This document shows, piece after piece, positions 46,000-57,200 of a DNA stretch of 64,000 nucleotides (within the stretch, counting starts at the first letter, position 1; each line of letters opens with the position of its first letter). The translations under genes and the position numbers were made by a program. This stretch comes from Adineta vaga (taxonomy: Eukaryota > Rotifera), in NCBI GenBank assembly GCA_021613535.1, contig CP075492.1, positions 372,001-436,000 of the forward strand, read 5' to 3'. The notes beneath the pieces are model-generated. The model ran no database searches. It saw only the letters and a list, made by a program, of their open reading frames with translations, and had not been told where the DNA came from.

Positions 46000-46618
46000 T
46001 TTAGTTGAGTGGCGACAGAAATATTCAACTTTTTCTTCGGTTAACTGACTTTTGGTTCATCCTGTATTTTCATATAATTTTAATCATTAGAAATCTGAAT
46101 ATATATATTTAATAATAATAAATAAAAAAAAACGGGTTTTATTCAATAGATTATTCATCTACTCTCAAGTTACTCCTAATAACTAACCAATGCAAAAGGA
46201 CACCGCGGAACAAGACCGTAAATCTGCCACCCCTCTAGATCTTATTTTCTCTCGGATAGAATGATAGAGCATGAAGTTCTGCACATTTTTGTATATTTAG
46301 TTTTTTTCTAATACGAAGCAAAAAAAATTTTTTAGGAGCTAAACAGTTTTAGGGAGTCTATCACTTTTGGGTATTCGAATAAAAAAGTAGGGTACGTGTG
46401 ATTTTTTCTATTATACGCTCAATTTGAAATCTAATACTATACGTCGATGTAGTTTTTCCTGCTCTATAAAATGACATAAGATCATAGCTATCATTATTAT
46501 CTCTCTTAGAATTACTATGGACATAAAAGTATGAATAATTCGTACTAGAATGAAACTTTAGTTTAGATTGTCATGATGCTGACTGTGACTATAAATGATC
46601 CATACCCGCTCTGATCCT
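46000..46618. other. Intergenic, 3' of the PAN/FG-GAP gene
   Basis: Mostly AT-rich. No gene was recognised, but see the finding on the early stop of the neighbouring gene at 46,619. Confidence 0.35.
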
Positions 46619-49298
46619 CTATCGAGTTTTATTATCATTATTTATATCAGCAGTAGTTATTGAAAATGGTTTATTATTTATTGTATAATTATTTTGAATA
46701 GAAAAATTTCCATATCCTGTATTAAAATAAACAGTAATGATATTAGAATCTGCACTTGCCACAATAATATCAATATTATTATCCATATTAACATCACTTG
46801 TTGTTAAAAAAAATGGAGATGTACCAGTTGGGTAAGTTATTTGTGTATTAAATGTTCCATTACCTTTATTATAAAGAATACTAAAGGTATTCGCCGCCTT
46901 ATTTGCCACAATTATATCTAATTGATTGTCATTATTAAGATCAGCAACAGCAGTTGAATATGGTCCGCTTCCAACTGCATAAGTTGTTTGATTATAAAAT
47001 GCACCATTAAATGTCGTTGTTGATGTTGACGATGTTGATGTCGACGTAGTAATTGGTTCTATTATATGTAGAAATTAGACAAAAATAAGAAATATATATT
47101 GAAAATGAGTTTCTTTATTTGTAAAGAATAGCCGCAATTCTTCGATAAAAACAAAAACTTCAAAGCACAAAACTGCGTTATTTTTTGTGCAAAATTCATA
47201 TGAGATTTCCTGAAAACTTTGTTTCTCTCTAATAGATTTCAGACTATAAAATGATTCTCCTACATAAAATTTCATCTACCCACGGAAAAATTTTTCGATC
47301 AAAACCGCGGTTTATCGTGGTGTAAGAAAACGTTAATGTTAACGGTTTAAATGCACCGCGAAAGTCAGACCTTTTATTAGGTTTTTTCACACCGTCCGAA
47401 ACCGCGGTTATTAACGGTTTCAAAAGAAAAATAATTCACCATCTCGATGGTATTTTATTTCTGACATCTACCTTGTTATCATTGACTTTCTACGTTCGCA
47501 ACCTACCTACTATCTTAATACGGTCATTTAACACCTCGGTCAACTCGTTAAATACCACTATCTATTTTTTATTTATTTTTCTCTGATTAGATTCGAACTT
47601 CTTACCTTGTGATTGTAGTCCACTAATTCCATTGAACCATCTGGTGATGTTCATACTAATATTAAATATGATAGTCTATCTGATCAGTGATGAAAAATCT
47701 TTTCATTTAGACTAATATGTTCCATTTACTAGTAGATTTATAAAAATCTTAGAATTAATAGTAATTCATACTATCTCTATAATTTTATCGAACTTTCTGA
47801 GATGTTCTTGTTTATTAAAAAAAACTATGTAAATTAAAAACTCTTATCGTTTATACCAATAATTGTTACCTTATGGATAAATAATCTATTTTAATAAATA
47901 GTAACTATAGTAAACTATAGGTTCACTAGAATTTGCAGTTGATAAACCGCGGTATTGTGCTGTTACGAAAAGTCTAACTGTATTAAAAGTGCTATTTTAT
48001 TACAATTTAGAATAAATGTAAATCTATACTGCTAAACATATATGATAAGTATTCGATAAATATATCTGAATTTTTATCAATTGAAAAGATAGATTTGTAC
48101 AAAATTTACATCTGAATCTCTAGTATTTTGTGAGTATCATTATAAATATTTATCTTTGCAAAATCTGACTGATAATTATAATATATATATTTAAAGCTAT
48201 TTTCTTTTTATTACATATAATATTAGATTAAATTGGTGTTTATTTAAATTTTTATAAAAGTCTTAAATATTTTCCTCATAGTTCGACCTACATAATTAAT
48301 AATTTTGTTTGAATTTATTTGAGGTTATCGTACAAGTCAACAATAATAATTTAAACATAGATTATGATGGTTCGATTAAATATGACATATTTTTTTTAAG
48401 TGACTATTTTTATAATTTGTTTCATTTCACAGGTAAAAAAAAACTAAATTTAATTTTAATTAGAATTTTTTCTCAAACCATCAGTTGATGTATCTAAATT
48501 ATTGTCATATATTATAATCATAAAAATAATATAAAAAATTCTATCTATATACGAAGACTATGTTATTTCGAATAACAATATTTTTTGAGAAAATCCGAAG
48601 AGCGCAGTTTATAATAAGAAGTTTACAAAATATAAAACTATGAAAGATGGTGCTTCTTGAATACCGCAATTAATATATATCTCATCGAGCTTTTTTGAAA
48701 CCGCGATTTTCAACGGTAACGAAGTTGCGGTTTCTTTCAAACGTAGCGCGGTAAATCTATATTGCGGTGCAACATACCGCGGTCAACCACGGTTTATTTC
48801 GGACACCGCGGTCTTCAATGATATAACCGCTGTCAGTACGAGAAAACCGCGTCTAACAGCGGTATCTCTTTAAAAATTTCTCCGTGGGTAGAACTACGAG
48901 AATACTGGTAATAAATGATGAACACTAAGATTTTTTCAATCTTTATTATTATATTTAAACAAACCTGATGGTACTCGTGTTCCATCTTTGACTATCATAG
49001 TAATCATTCCTGTGCTTGCTTGTAAATCAGTACTTGGATCGAGTGTATCAGAAAACAATTGACATCTAGAAATTGATAATTGAAAATTAATCGATTTGCA
49101 TTGAGTATAATATAAACATTTTGTTTGACATTGACGAACATTCGAAACAGTAACAGTAGAAAATGGTAAACATGTTGTTGTAGCACATTGAAATTGCCAT
49201 CCATTCATAATAGACATTTTGAATAATGTCATATCTTGTGTTTCTATTTGTTTCAATATAATAAACAGAATCAATATTGATATTTTCATGGAAATCAT
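46619..49298 (-). CDS. Secreted PAN/apple plus FG-GAP (VCBS-type) protein, intron holds a transposon
   Basis: Exon 1 (48,965-49,298) encodes a signal peptide (ISILILFIILK) and a PAN/apple-like domain with paired cysteines (FQCATTTCLPF, CQTKCLYYTQCKSINF). A 1906-nt intron (GTTTGT..ATAATAG) leads to exon 2 (46,619-47,058). Exon 2 begins with a Thr/Ser linker and continues into FG-GAP/VCBS repeats: VADLNNDNQLDIIVANK, VNMDNNIDIIVASADSN and a third begun by ADINNDNK. Asp/Asn loops in these repeats bind Ca2+ in integrin-like propellers. The product is about 257 aa. It stops in the middle of the third repeat, where DIIV is expected, so the gene may be truncated at its 3' end. PAN modules bind protein or carbohydrate. 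The cellular role is unknown. Confidence 0.65.
47279..48888. mobile_element. 1.6-kb non-autonomous transposon with CCGCGG subterminal arrays
   Basis: The ends CCCACGGAAAAATTTTT and AAAAATTTCTCCGTGGG are inverted copies, flanked by TA (47,277-47,278 and 48,889-48,890). Both ends carry clusters of ACCGCGGT-like words: about four near 47,305-47,420, one at 47,946, and about eight near 48,660-48,865. The interior is AT-rich with no transposase frame. It sits wholly inside the intron of the PAN/FG-GAP gene. The TA target hints at a Tc1-mariner mover, but the superfamily is not established. Confidence 0.8.
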
Positions 49299-50921
49299 AA
49301 TCAATCTGGCCGCAATTTCTATGATAAAAGAGAATTTGTTTAATTAAAAGTAAAACTCAAAACAGAAACTATGTATTCTCTTTTTCTTTCTTTCTTTCTT
49401 TCTTTCTATAACTAATATTATGAGAAAACAATATATTATATTCTTCTTCGTACAGCTAAAAATATATACAAGCTCATTTTGAAAATGGTTATTCATCATC
49501 ATTCTTTTTAAATATTCTAAAGTACTTTTAGCTATTTAATAATACTAATTTTTCTTTTTACATCGAAGAAAGAGAGAGAGAGAATGAAATATCATTTCAA
49601 TAAACTGAAAAGAATATAAAATAAATGCAGAAAGTTCGAGAATTTGTGTATTCTCATCTATCAGGATTATGGTCGTAAGTTAAGTAACTTCATGAATCTA
49701 TAAGAGATATACGATAGATACAAACATCAATATTGGCATTACAGCTCAAAGATACTACTAATTACTATTTGGTAGACCTTTGGGAAATTCTGAAACTAGT
49801 GGTCGTCCAAGATATATCTAGACAACTTGCTTTCTGGGCGTACTTTTGGCACATTTTGAGACTTGTTTCAGGCAAAGTTTCAATACAACTATCAGATCCG
49901 GAATCAACGTTAAAAATCGAGTTAATTTATATAACTTATGGGGAACAGAAAGTTATTGTGTAAACGGTCGGCCGCATACACTGATCGATTCTTGTAGTGT
50001 AGTCACCGTTTCAGTACACTAAAAAGTCTATTAAAGAATGTAATCTTATTTTATTATAATTAATTTTGTTTGCATTGCAACATAATCCGATGTGGCCAAG
50101 TCCTTAGTACTTTTTCAACAGAAGTATTGAATGTCTGTTCGTATACCTGTTTGCTATAGTAACTAGAGTAGCATGGAAATGTTATATTTTGTTCGTTCTC
50201 TATAGAGTATGAGAAGAAATAATTTAGAAAGTGCTGAAAAAACCCTGTAATGATTTATAATTAACTAAAATGGTGACTTTTGTAAGGAAGAAAGCTTGAT
50301 CGCTCATGTGATGATTCTTGTATATGTACGGCAAAAAGAAAAAGGAAATGAAAGTAGAGCAAAATCATTGTACTCTGTGACAATCTGAATGATCGCACAC
50401 TCTTTTCTTTTTACGCATTGTGCTATTTTTTTGACGGATATTTTTTCTCTCTTTTTTTCCTTCCTCTCTCTTCCTCTTCTCCGCTTTCCTCTGTGGCTTA
50501 CTTTTCAAATTTCTTCTAATTATCTCTCGGTATATTTAGTTATCGATATATTTGTCCTCTTATGATTAACATATGTATCCAGATCATACATGATACTTCA
50601 ATATCTTATTCCTTTCTGTTTATCTTAGTTTTGTTTATGTTTCTGACTTATGAATTATTTCAACGTGTGACACTTAGATTAAGAAAGCATTATCCTGAAA
50701 ATTAGATATTTTTGTATTAGCGCGTGACTGTATCTTTCTGGGTACTATATAAAGGACGAAGAAAATACAGTATAGTTGCGATTTCTTATAAAGAATAAAT
50801 ATATACACATACATATATTCTTAAACAAGTTTTTTTGGACTCAGAAATCTTTACATACTGTTTTAGTAAAAATGTCAAAAATAAATGCAGAAACGTCGGA
50901 TTTTATTCGATAGTTACGTAT
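49299..50921. other. Intergenic, nothing recognised
   Basis: It includes a CTTT microsatellite (about 49,382-49,408), a GA run (about 49,570-49,583) and a pyrimidine tract (about 50,440-50,500). The plus-strand frame at 49,733-49,963 shows no recognised features. Confidence 0.35.
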
Positions 50922-51142
50922 GTCACTTGGATTAAGAGCGAACTTATTTTAATTTGTAAATTCAGTCTATTGATAATTTGTTTAACAATCTTTTATTCAT
51001 ACTCAAACTAACTTGTTCTTATTGGATCGGTTTCTAATCGAGGATATTGTAACTTTATATAACAGTATCATGTGTATTACAGATTTTATTTTTTCTCTTA
51101 TTTTTAGGCATTGATAATCAGTTGAGCCCGTTCTTAAAGAAC
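50922..51142 (+). repeat. Dispersed repeat, copy B (partner at 1.7 kb)
   Basis: The same repeat as 1713-2065, without that copy's GC-rich insert. It keeps CTAATCGAGGATATTG and CTTTATATAACAGTAT and ends near TTCTTAAAGAACCCAGG. Confidence 0.65.
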
Positions 51143-51452
51143 CCAGGTCGAAGCGGGTACATCGGATCCTATCGGACGGATGCAAAATCCGTTGTGATCT
51201 GGATGATCGGATTCAATCGGATATTTCTGGTCGGATTCCATGATAAAACCGTCCATTGACTGCTATCAGTACTGGTCGGATCATACAAGTATTTAGGACT
51301 TCCGTTCATCGGAGTTTTTCATGTAAGATGAACATAGATCCGACCGGAATCAGTGACTGAGATTACATCGGAAATAATCAGAAAACTGTGTATGTACCTA
51401 AACGATGTGGCGAACATACTGTTGAAGAATTAATCTTTCACAATTAAATAGA
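51143..51452. other. Intergenic with recurring CGGAT/TCGGA words
   Basis: Between about 51,150 and 51,375 the words CGGAT, TCGGATT and GATCGGA recur about a dozen times in irregular spacing. No frame was recognised. It could be a decayed satellite. Confidence 0.35.
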
Positions 51453-51523
51453 AAACTCGAGGGTGTGGGTGTGGGTGAGGGCTCAGAGCATAGCCACACC
51501 CACACCCATGAGGCTCGAGTTTT
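51453..51523. repeat. Telomere-like foldback unit 9 with CTCGAG outer arms
   Basis: AAAACTCGAGGGTGTGGGTG begins the left arm, and CCCATGAGGCTCGAGTTTT closes the right, with CACACCCACACCC inside. The pairing extends beyond the telomere-like part through AAAACTCGAG / CTCGAGTTTT. Confidence 0.85.
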
Positions 51524-51885
51524 GGCGGTACAAGGTATCGTAATTGGATGTTTTGTGTCTCTGTCCTTGGGCAGTCTTTTCTTAGCACACGGGTAATTAA
51601 TGGATTTGGATCCAGAAAGCAACCTGTATTATCAACAGCGTATTGTGTTCCATCAATGGGGTTCGAAGATGGTGAGCCTTGATATGAAGAAATGTTAACA
51701 CTAGCACTAGGATCATAATTGTCAGTAACGCTGTATGTACTGATAGATCCGATATCAGAGGTGGAAAATTGGCCAACATTATCATTGCGGTTCGTTATAA
51801 AATCACGAAATTCCGGAAGAAAGACTTAGCCATCGTTATTGAGATCAGCTTTGTTGAAAATATCTTCTACCACATCGACGCTCAT
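51524..51885 (-). pseudogene. EF-hand protein, stop codon in the calcium loop
   Basis: The frame starts at ATG 51,885 (MSVDVVEDIFNKADLNNDG) and meets TAA at 51,826 at the position after the loop Gly. It then goes on with VFLPEFRDFI, the second half of the EF-hand including the last Glu ligand. Downstream is a Ser/Thr/Asn-rich tail (TSDIGSISTYSVTDNYDPS). The frame runs into foldback unit 9, which may mark the original 3' end or an insertion. An EF-hand binds Ca2+ through this 12-residue loop. The stop makes the copy non-functional unless it is read through. Confidence 0.65.
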
Positions 51886-53863
51886 GATCAATGATACACA
51901 CTACTTGTATTCTGTTCGAAAGAGTCTTATGAAATGATCACGACTAATGCAATTGATAGTCTTATTTTCCAACCATTTTATACCTACAGATTCCCTTTCA
52001 CAACCACTTTGATACAAGTTCCCAGATAAAAAAATATTTTCTCTCGTCTAGTAACACGTGAAATTATTAACTCGCCCTAGTGGAGAATCAAATGTTAATC
52101 TTTGTGTCGAAAACAGGAAGTCGGGACTGAGAAAACTGCCATTAATAGTTTCATGTCTGTTAATACTACTCTCAAATAGCTTATGTATTTTGATTTCGAG
52201 AGTCCAGCACAAAGATATATTTACAATATTACACGGAAATGTAAGAGTAAATTGAAATAGTTATGCTAACTGAGTAAGTTGCTATAGTCATTTTTTGTCT
52301 AGTGTTTCGTATTGATTTTTGTTTGATGTGTATGTTTGTTAATTTAATCGGTAATAGTAAATTGGAATTAATATCGAAGGTTGTAATTTTCAATGAGTTA
52401 TAGGGTATGTTTCAAGTTATGTGTGAATTTTTATTTTCAATTGAATACGGAGGGTGAATAGTTATTCTAATATATGTTTGGAAAGAGAAATTCCATTGAA
52501 TGTGATTTTGAGATATTGTCTGTACACGAGATATGGACGATGATCGAGTTTGATTTTGATCTATATGATTAATTTGTTTCCATTTTAGCCGGTTTGTTAT
52601 TTAGTACTTTCGTTTCTCGAATTGGATCGATAACTCGTTTCATTTTCTAAATTATCTTATTTTTTAGTATGGATTTCAACGTTCGTTTCTGGATGGATTT
52701 ATCTTTTGCAGATGTTCGTTATGGATTACCAACAAACGCTTTGCGTTTATAGCGGGAGTCTTTGAAAATATTTGTTCTTAGGTTTGATGTATATTTCGTT
52801 TCATCGGTGAAAATCTTTCCTGGTATACATAGTGAAAGTATAGTTTACCTGGATCTGTTTTTTCCGATCGGAGACATGAATTGTGTTAGTTCATTATCGA
52901 TTTTATTAAATCCATTGTTATTATCAATGTTTTTAAGCATATTCCTTGCTACTTGCAATTATCGAGATGAAGATTTGCTCATAATCTGTTCGAGTATGAG
53001 AGTAAATTCTTTTTCATTTTGAAGAAATGATGATAATGATGAAGATGCATATTTCAGAAGAAACTTTTCAAGTCCGTTTTCTATCAATGAACTTGAATGA
53101 CTAGAGTAATTTTGAGAAACGGTTATCTTTAAGATATGGAAATTGCTGAAATAAACTTAACCATTATATCATAGCAAGGGAGATGCATACACTTCAAGAG
53201 AAGAACATGACGTGTAAAATAGAATTTGTATGTAATGTCATATCTAAGTCTATTAAAAACGAATTGCAACTAAGAATCAGCAGTGATACGCTATGTTTTT
53301 CATGCAGATTCTGGAAAACCGATTGTTTACGATTAATACAAATGAAGTAAGTGAAAATGAATCATATTTCAAATTATTTATAGAAGTTTAAACAAAATTT
53401 CACATAGAATTAATAACATTAAAATAACAAATCGAATAATAAATTAAAAATACATGCTATCAAAAGACGAAATTTCTCACTTTTTCACACATATGCGTCT
53501 ATCTTTTATTTTTGTTCAGTCATGAACCAGTTTTTCAACATCTACTGATAAAGTATATCAGATTCGAATGAACAAATAATCAAATGAAATAATCTTTCAT
53601 TGATCATGGTGATACATAGATAGTTTTTAATTAGTTTTAATTTCGAGAAAGATCGTTCATTACTCGGTGCGGTTACTGAAAATGGTTGAAACAAACCTAT
53701 ATAGTAAACTAGCACGAATTGGCAATATCATTGATATCAGAATATTAAATAGTTGTAAGTGATAATTGCTTTCTCTCTTGTACCAATAATAAATCATCAT
53801 TTAAATCAGGCACAATTTTAATTAAATTTTTCGCATCAATTTCATCGAAATTATTCACAATTA
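51886..53863. other. Intergenic, about 2 kb, possible unrecognised gene remnant
   Basis: Frames at 52,058-52,255 and 52,762-53,022 are open. The second continues in frame past a TGA with an Asp/Asn-rich stretch (NDDNDEDAYFRRNF) to about 53,098. This could be a decayed gene, but I recognise no family and would not call one. Confidence 0.3.
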
Positions 53864-54129
53864 GGAGTATACATAGTTCGGTTGAACGAACTCAACCTTT
53901 TGAGCAATTCAGCTCATACGAACCGAATTCTATTAAGAATTCTTTTCGTAAGTGTTCCTCGAAATTATTTTCATAACAGAACAATTTTGTACTATTATGA
54001 GAACTGTATTTCCGGGTATTGAGTAATATTGTTCTGTTATGGGAATAATTTCGAAGAGCTCTTACAAAAAGAATTCTTGATAGAATTCGGTTCGTATGAT
54101 CTGAACTAGAACTGAACTATGTGTACTCC
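53864..54129. mobile_element. 266-bp foldback MITE, TA-flanked
   Basis: Ends GGAGTATACATAGTTC and GAACTATGTGTACTCC are inverted, and TA lies on both sides (53,862-53,863 and 54,130-54,131). The arms stay similar far inward (ACCGAATTCTATTAAGAATTC against GAATTCTTGATAGAATTCGGT), so nearly the whole element folds back. The target and structure resemble Stowaway-type MITEs. No coding sequence is present. Confidence 0.85.
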
Positions 54130-54275
54130 TAATTCTCACTTGTCAAAAATGATCATTTTGTTTTCGGTTTCTTTCTTTATTGAATATTTTTATTAAAAGT
54201 TGATGAAGGACATGAGTATCATAGTTTATTTACAGATTCGATAAGAAGAAAACAAAAAGAAAAAAAAGACGTGAT

Positions 54276-57200
54276 TTATCTTCGTACAGTAATATTTAAA
54301 TACCTCTGTATATTAGTTCGATATTCAGCAACATTCTTATGAAATTGACTTTTGTAAACTTTGGATGGTAATATATATATAACAAAAGTAAGCATAGGTG
54401 GAATATATGAAATAAGATATCCAATAAGAAATATCCATGCATCATTGCTTGATTTCATACATTTCGATGCAAAAGATATAAGTAAACGTGGTAATGCAAG
54501 AATAACTAACATAATAGGAGCAGTCAATAAATGTTTATGGGTTTCAAATTGTTTTCGTAAAAGTTCTATATAAGTTTGATTAGTTTGAACATTTGCTTGT
54601 TGACGAGATTTCTTTAGTATAAGAATAACAGCTGAAATTAGATTGATTAGAAATGGAACAATAAAATGAATTGTATTTATAATAGAATTGAATGTATTTA
54701 AACCAGATGGATAAGTAGTAATACACCATATTCTTTTTTCGTCTTCATTTTCTTCATCAATTAAACGTCGATAAAAAGGATCATGAATAGATGTACCAAT
54801 ATTAATAACTAAAAGAATAATAATAGCTAATTTAGCCCCTTGTTTACTTTTTTTCTTATTAAAACGAGTAGCTTGTATTACAGTTATTGCTCGTTCCATA
54901 GCTACACACGCATTTAACCATTGATCCATATTAAGACAAACTCGTAGAAGAAAATCAAGAGAAATACATTGAATTTTTAAAAATAATCTATTTGATATGA
55001 TTGTTATTTGTGCAAGAAGAAGTATGCAAAATTTTAATCCGAATATTATCATTATAAATAGAGTAGTAATAGATGAACCTAATAGATATACACCACAACC
55101 AACTTCAAGTATTGTTTTAGTTTTAAATGTTATCATAGAAAGAACACCATCAATTAATCCAATCACAATAAAAATTATAGTTAATGTTAAACTAATTTTT
55201 ATAATAACTGGTTGATATATGATGTTAATATTCGGTAGAATATGATAACCTAAAATAGCATCAAGTGATAAATCAAATCCACTTGTACTAAATTGACATC
55301 GTGTTCCATAATAACATAAAGGACAAATACATATTGATTTATGTGGACAATTTGGATGATCTTGAAAACATTGACCATCATTTTCACAAACATTTTGTTC
55401 TAAACAATTAAATTTCATATTATGATCAAATTCAAAACAATTAGCTAAACGTTTTTGATTAAAATCATAACATAAACAAAGATGAATATCATCATAAAAA
55501 CATTTTAAATTTGATGAATATAATTCACATATTAAATGATAATATTTAATACGACGAATAAGATCTAATTTAGCAAAACTTTCATTAAATAATTTACTTA
55601 TATGTTGACAATGATCAGATGGATTTATTATTTTAATAATTGTTGTTGATTGATTGTAAATAGTTTGATGAACACCTAAATAATAATTCTGATGAAAAAG
55701 TTCAATAAAAACAAGATGAAATGGTTGTGACCAATAGATTATAATTGAATCTTGTCTAATAGAAATCATTTTAAATGTTGTTGCTCTATTTGGAATATTA
55801 TTTTTAACAACTTCTATAAAATGAATAAATATTGATTGTGATCGAATAATACTTTTTTCAAAAGATAAAATAAGTTTATTATCAACTGTTTCACATTGAT
55901 CTCCAATAAATCCTTTTGAACAAATACATATAAATTTTTGATTATATATCATATAATTATCATTAGGAATACATTGACCATCATTTTGACATGTTGAATT
56001 TTGACAGATTGAACTAGGAACAAGACATCGAGAACCAAATTTATCAATAGGACAAATACATATAGATCGATTGTTAGGTAAAACACCAATACATAATGAA
56101 TCATTAGAACATTGACAAAATTGTTGAATATTACAATATTTTCCAAACCATTCTCTATCACATTTACAAAAAGTTATATTTTCTGCATTATTTAAATATT
56201 TAATGCATTTCCCATGATTACATTGATTATTGGAACAAGTTTGAATATTTTTATCATCTTTGTGTGGAATATCAACTATTAATGCTAAACGATGAACAGG
56301 TAAAAATGGAAAATAAATAGGAAATAAATAACTTCCACGATAAGTTAATGAAATTCTTTCATAAATATCAATATGTATCGAATAATTTCTTTTTAAATCT
56401 TTTGGTCGAGTTGAATAAGTTAAATAAATATTAGATTTCATTTTACAATGTTTTATAGATAAATAATTTAATTGTTCATATGAATGAATTATTCTTTGAT
56501 CAGTATTATCAATAAGTAAAATAATTATTGAAAATGGTATTTGAAAAGAATCGAATAATACTCGAATTTGTAATGTTAAACTTATTCTTTCATTTTGATA
56601 TTGACATTTATTACCATAATAACTAGGTGGACAAAGACATGTTATTCGTCTTGAATTATTTTCATTATTCGACCAAACATGTAAAACAACACCACGATTA
56701 CAATTATATTGAACTTGTTCAGATATTTTATTCATAATTGGATTTAATAATATATTATTTTCGATATTTTTTGATTTGTCTTCGATTTTATTATCCATTC
56801 TACCGAGTGAAAAATATATGAGATGTTGTTTAACAAAGATCTTCATACGGTTACATATAAACTGCTCAATATCAGAAGCAAATGGTAAAACAGATGGTTG
56901 ACAAATACTAACATCTAATTCTTGATATGTTCGATTTTTTTCACAGAATTGTTCATCACTTCCATCAATACAATCTTGATCACCATCACATAGATAAAAA
57001 AATGGAATACAATAACCACTGTTTCCCTTTATACAATGAAAATTATTTCTATTGTATAACACATACAGCATACGTTGACATAGTAACGTTTCATCAGAAC
57101 CTCCAATACAATCGATATTACCGTCGTTTGCTTTCGTAATAGGTAAACACATAAATTTATTCGTATGAGGCGAAACACATATGTGATCATTCGGAGAACA

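Noticed and set aside
49733-49963. A 76-aa plus-strand gene
   Set aside because: Open by chance; no family, signal peptide or splice context was seen.
4506-51523. A CRISPR array or tandem telomere at the repeated GGGTGTGGG blocks
   Set aside because: Copies are scattered, unevenly spaced and mostly inverted pairs. There is no repeat-spacer pattern, and no block is long enough to be a chromosome end.
1372-51885. A variant genetic code, because several frames carry internal stops
   Set aside because: Intact genes here end with TAA (PLDc_N, RBR ligase), TGA (Cys-rich) and TAG (LIM, FG-GAP). Their long frames contain none of the three internally.
52762-53098. A membrane protein gene with a readthrough TGA
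   Set aside because: The open stretch and its Asp-rich continuation are suggestive, but no family is recognised and no start or exons could be placed.
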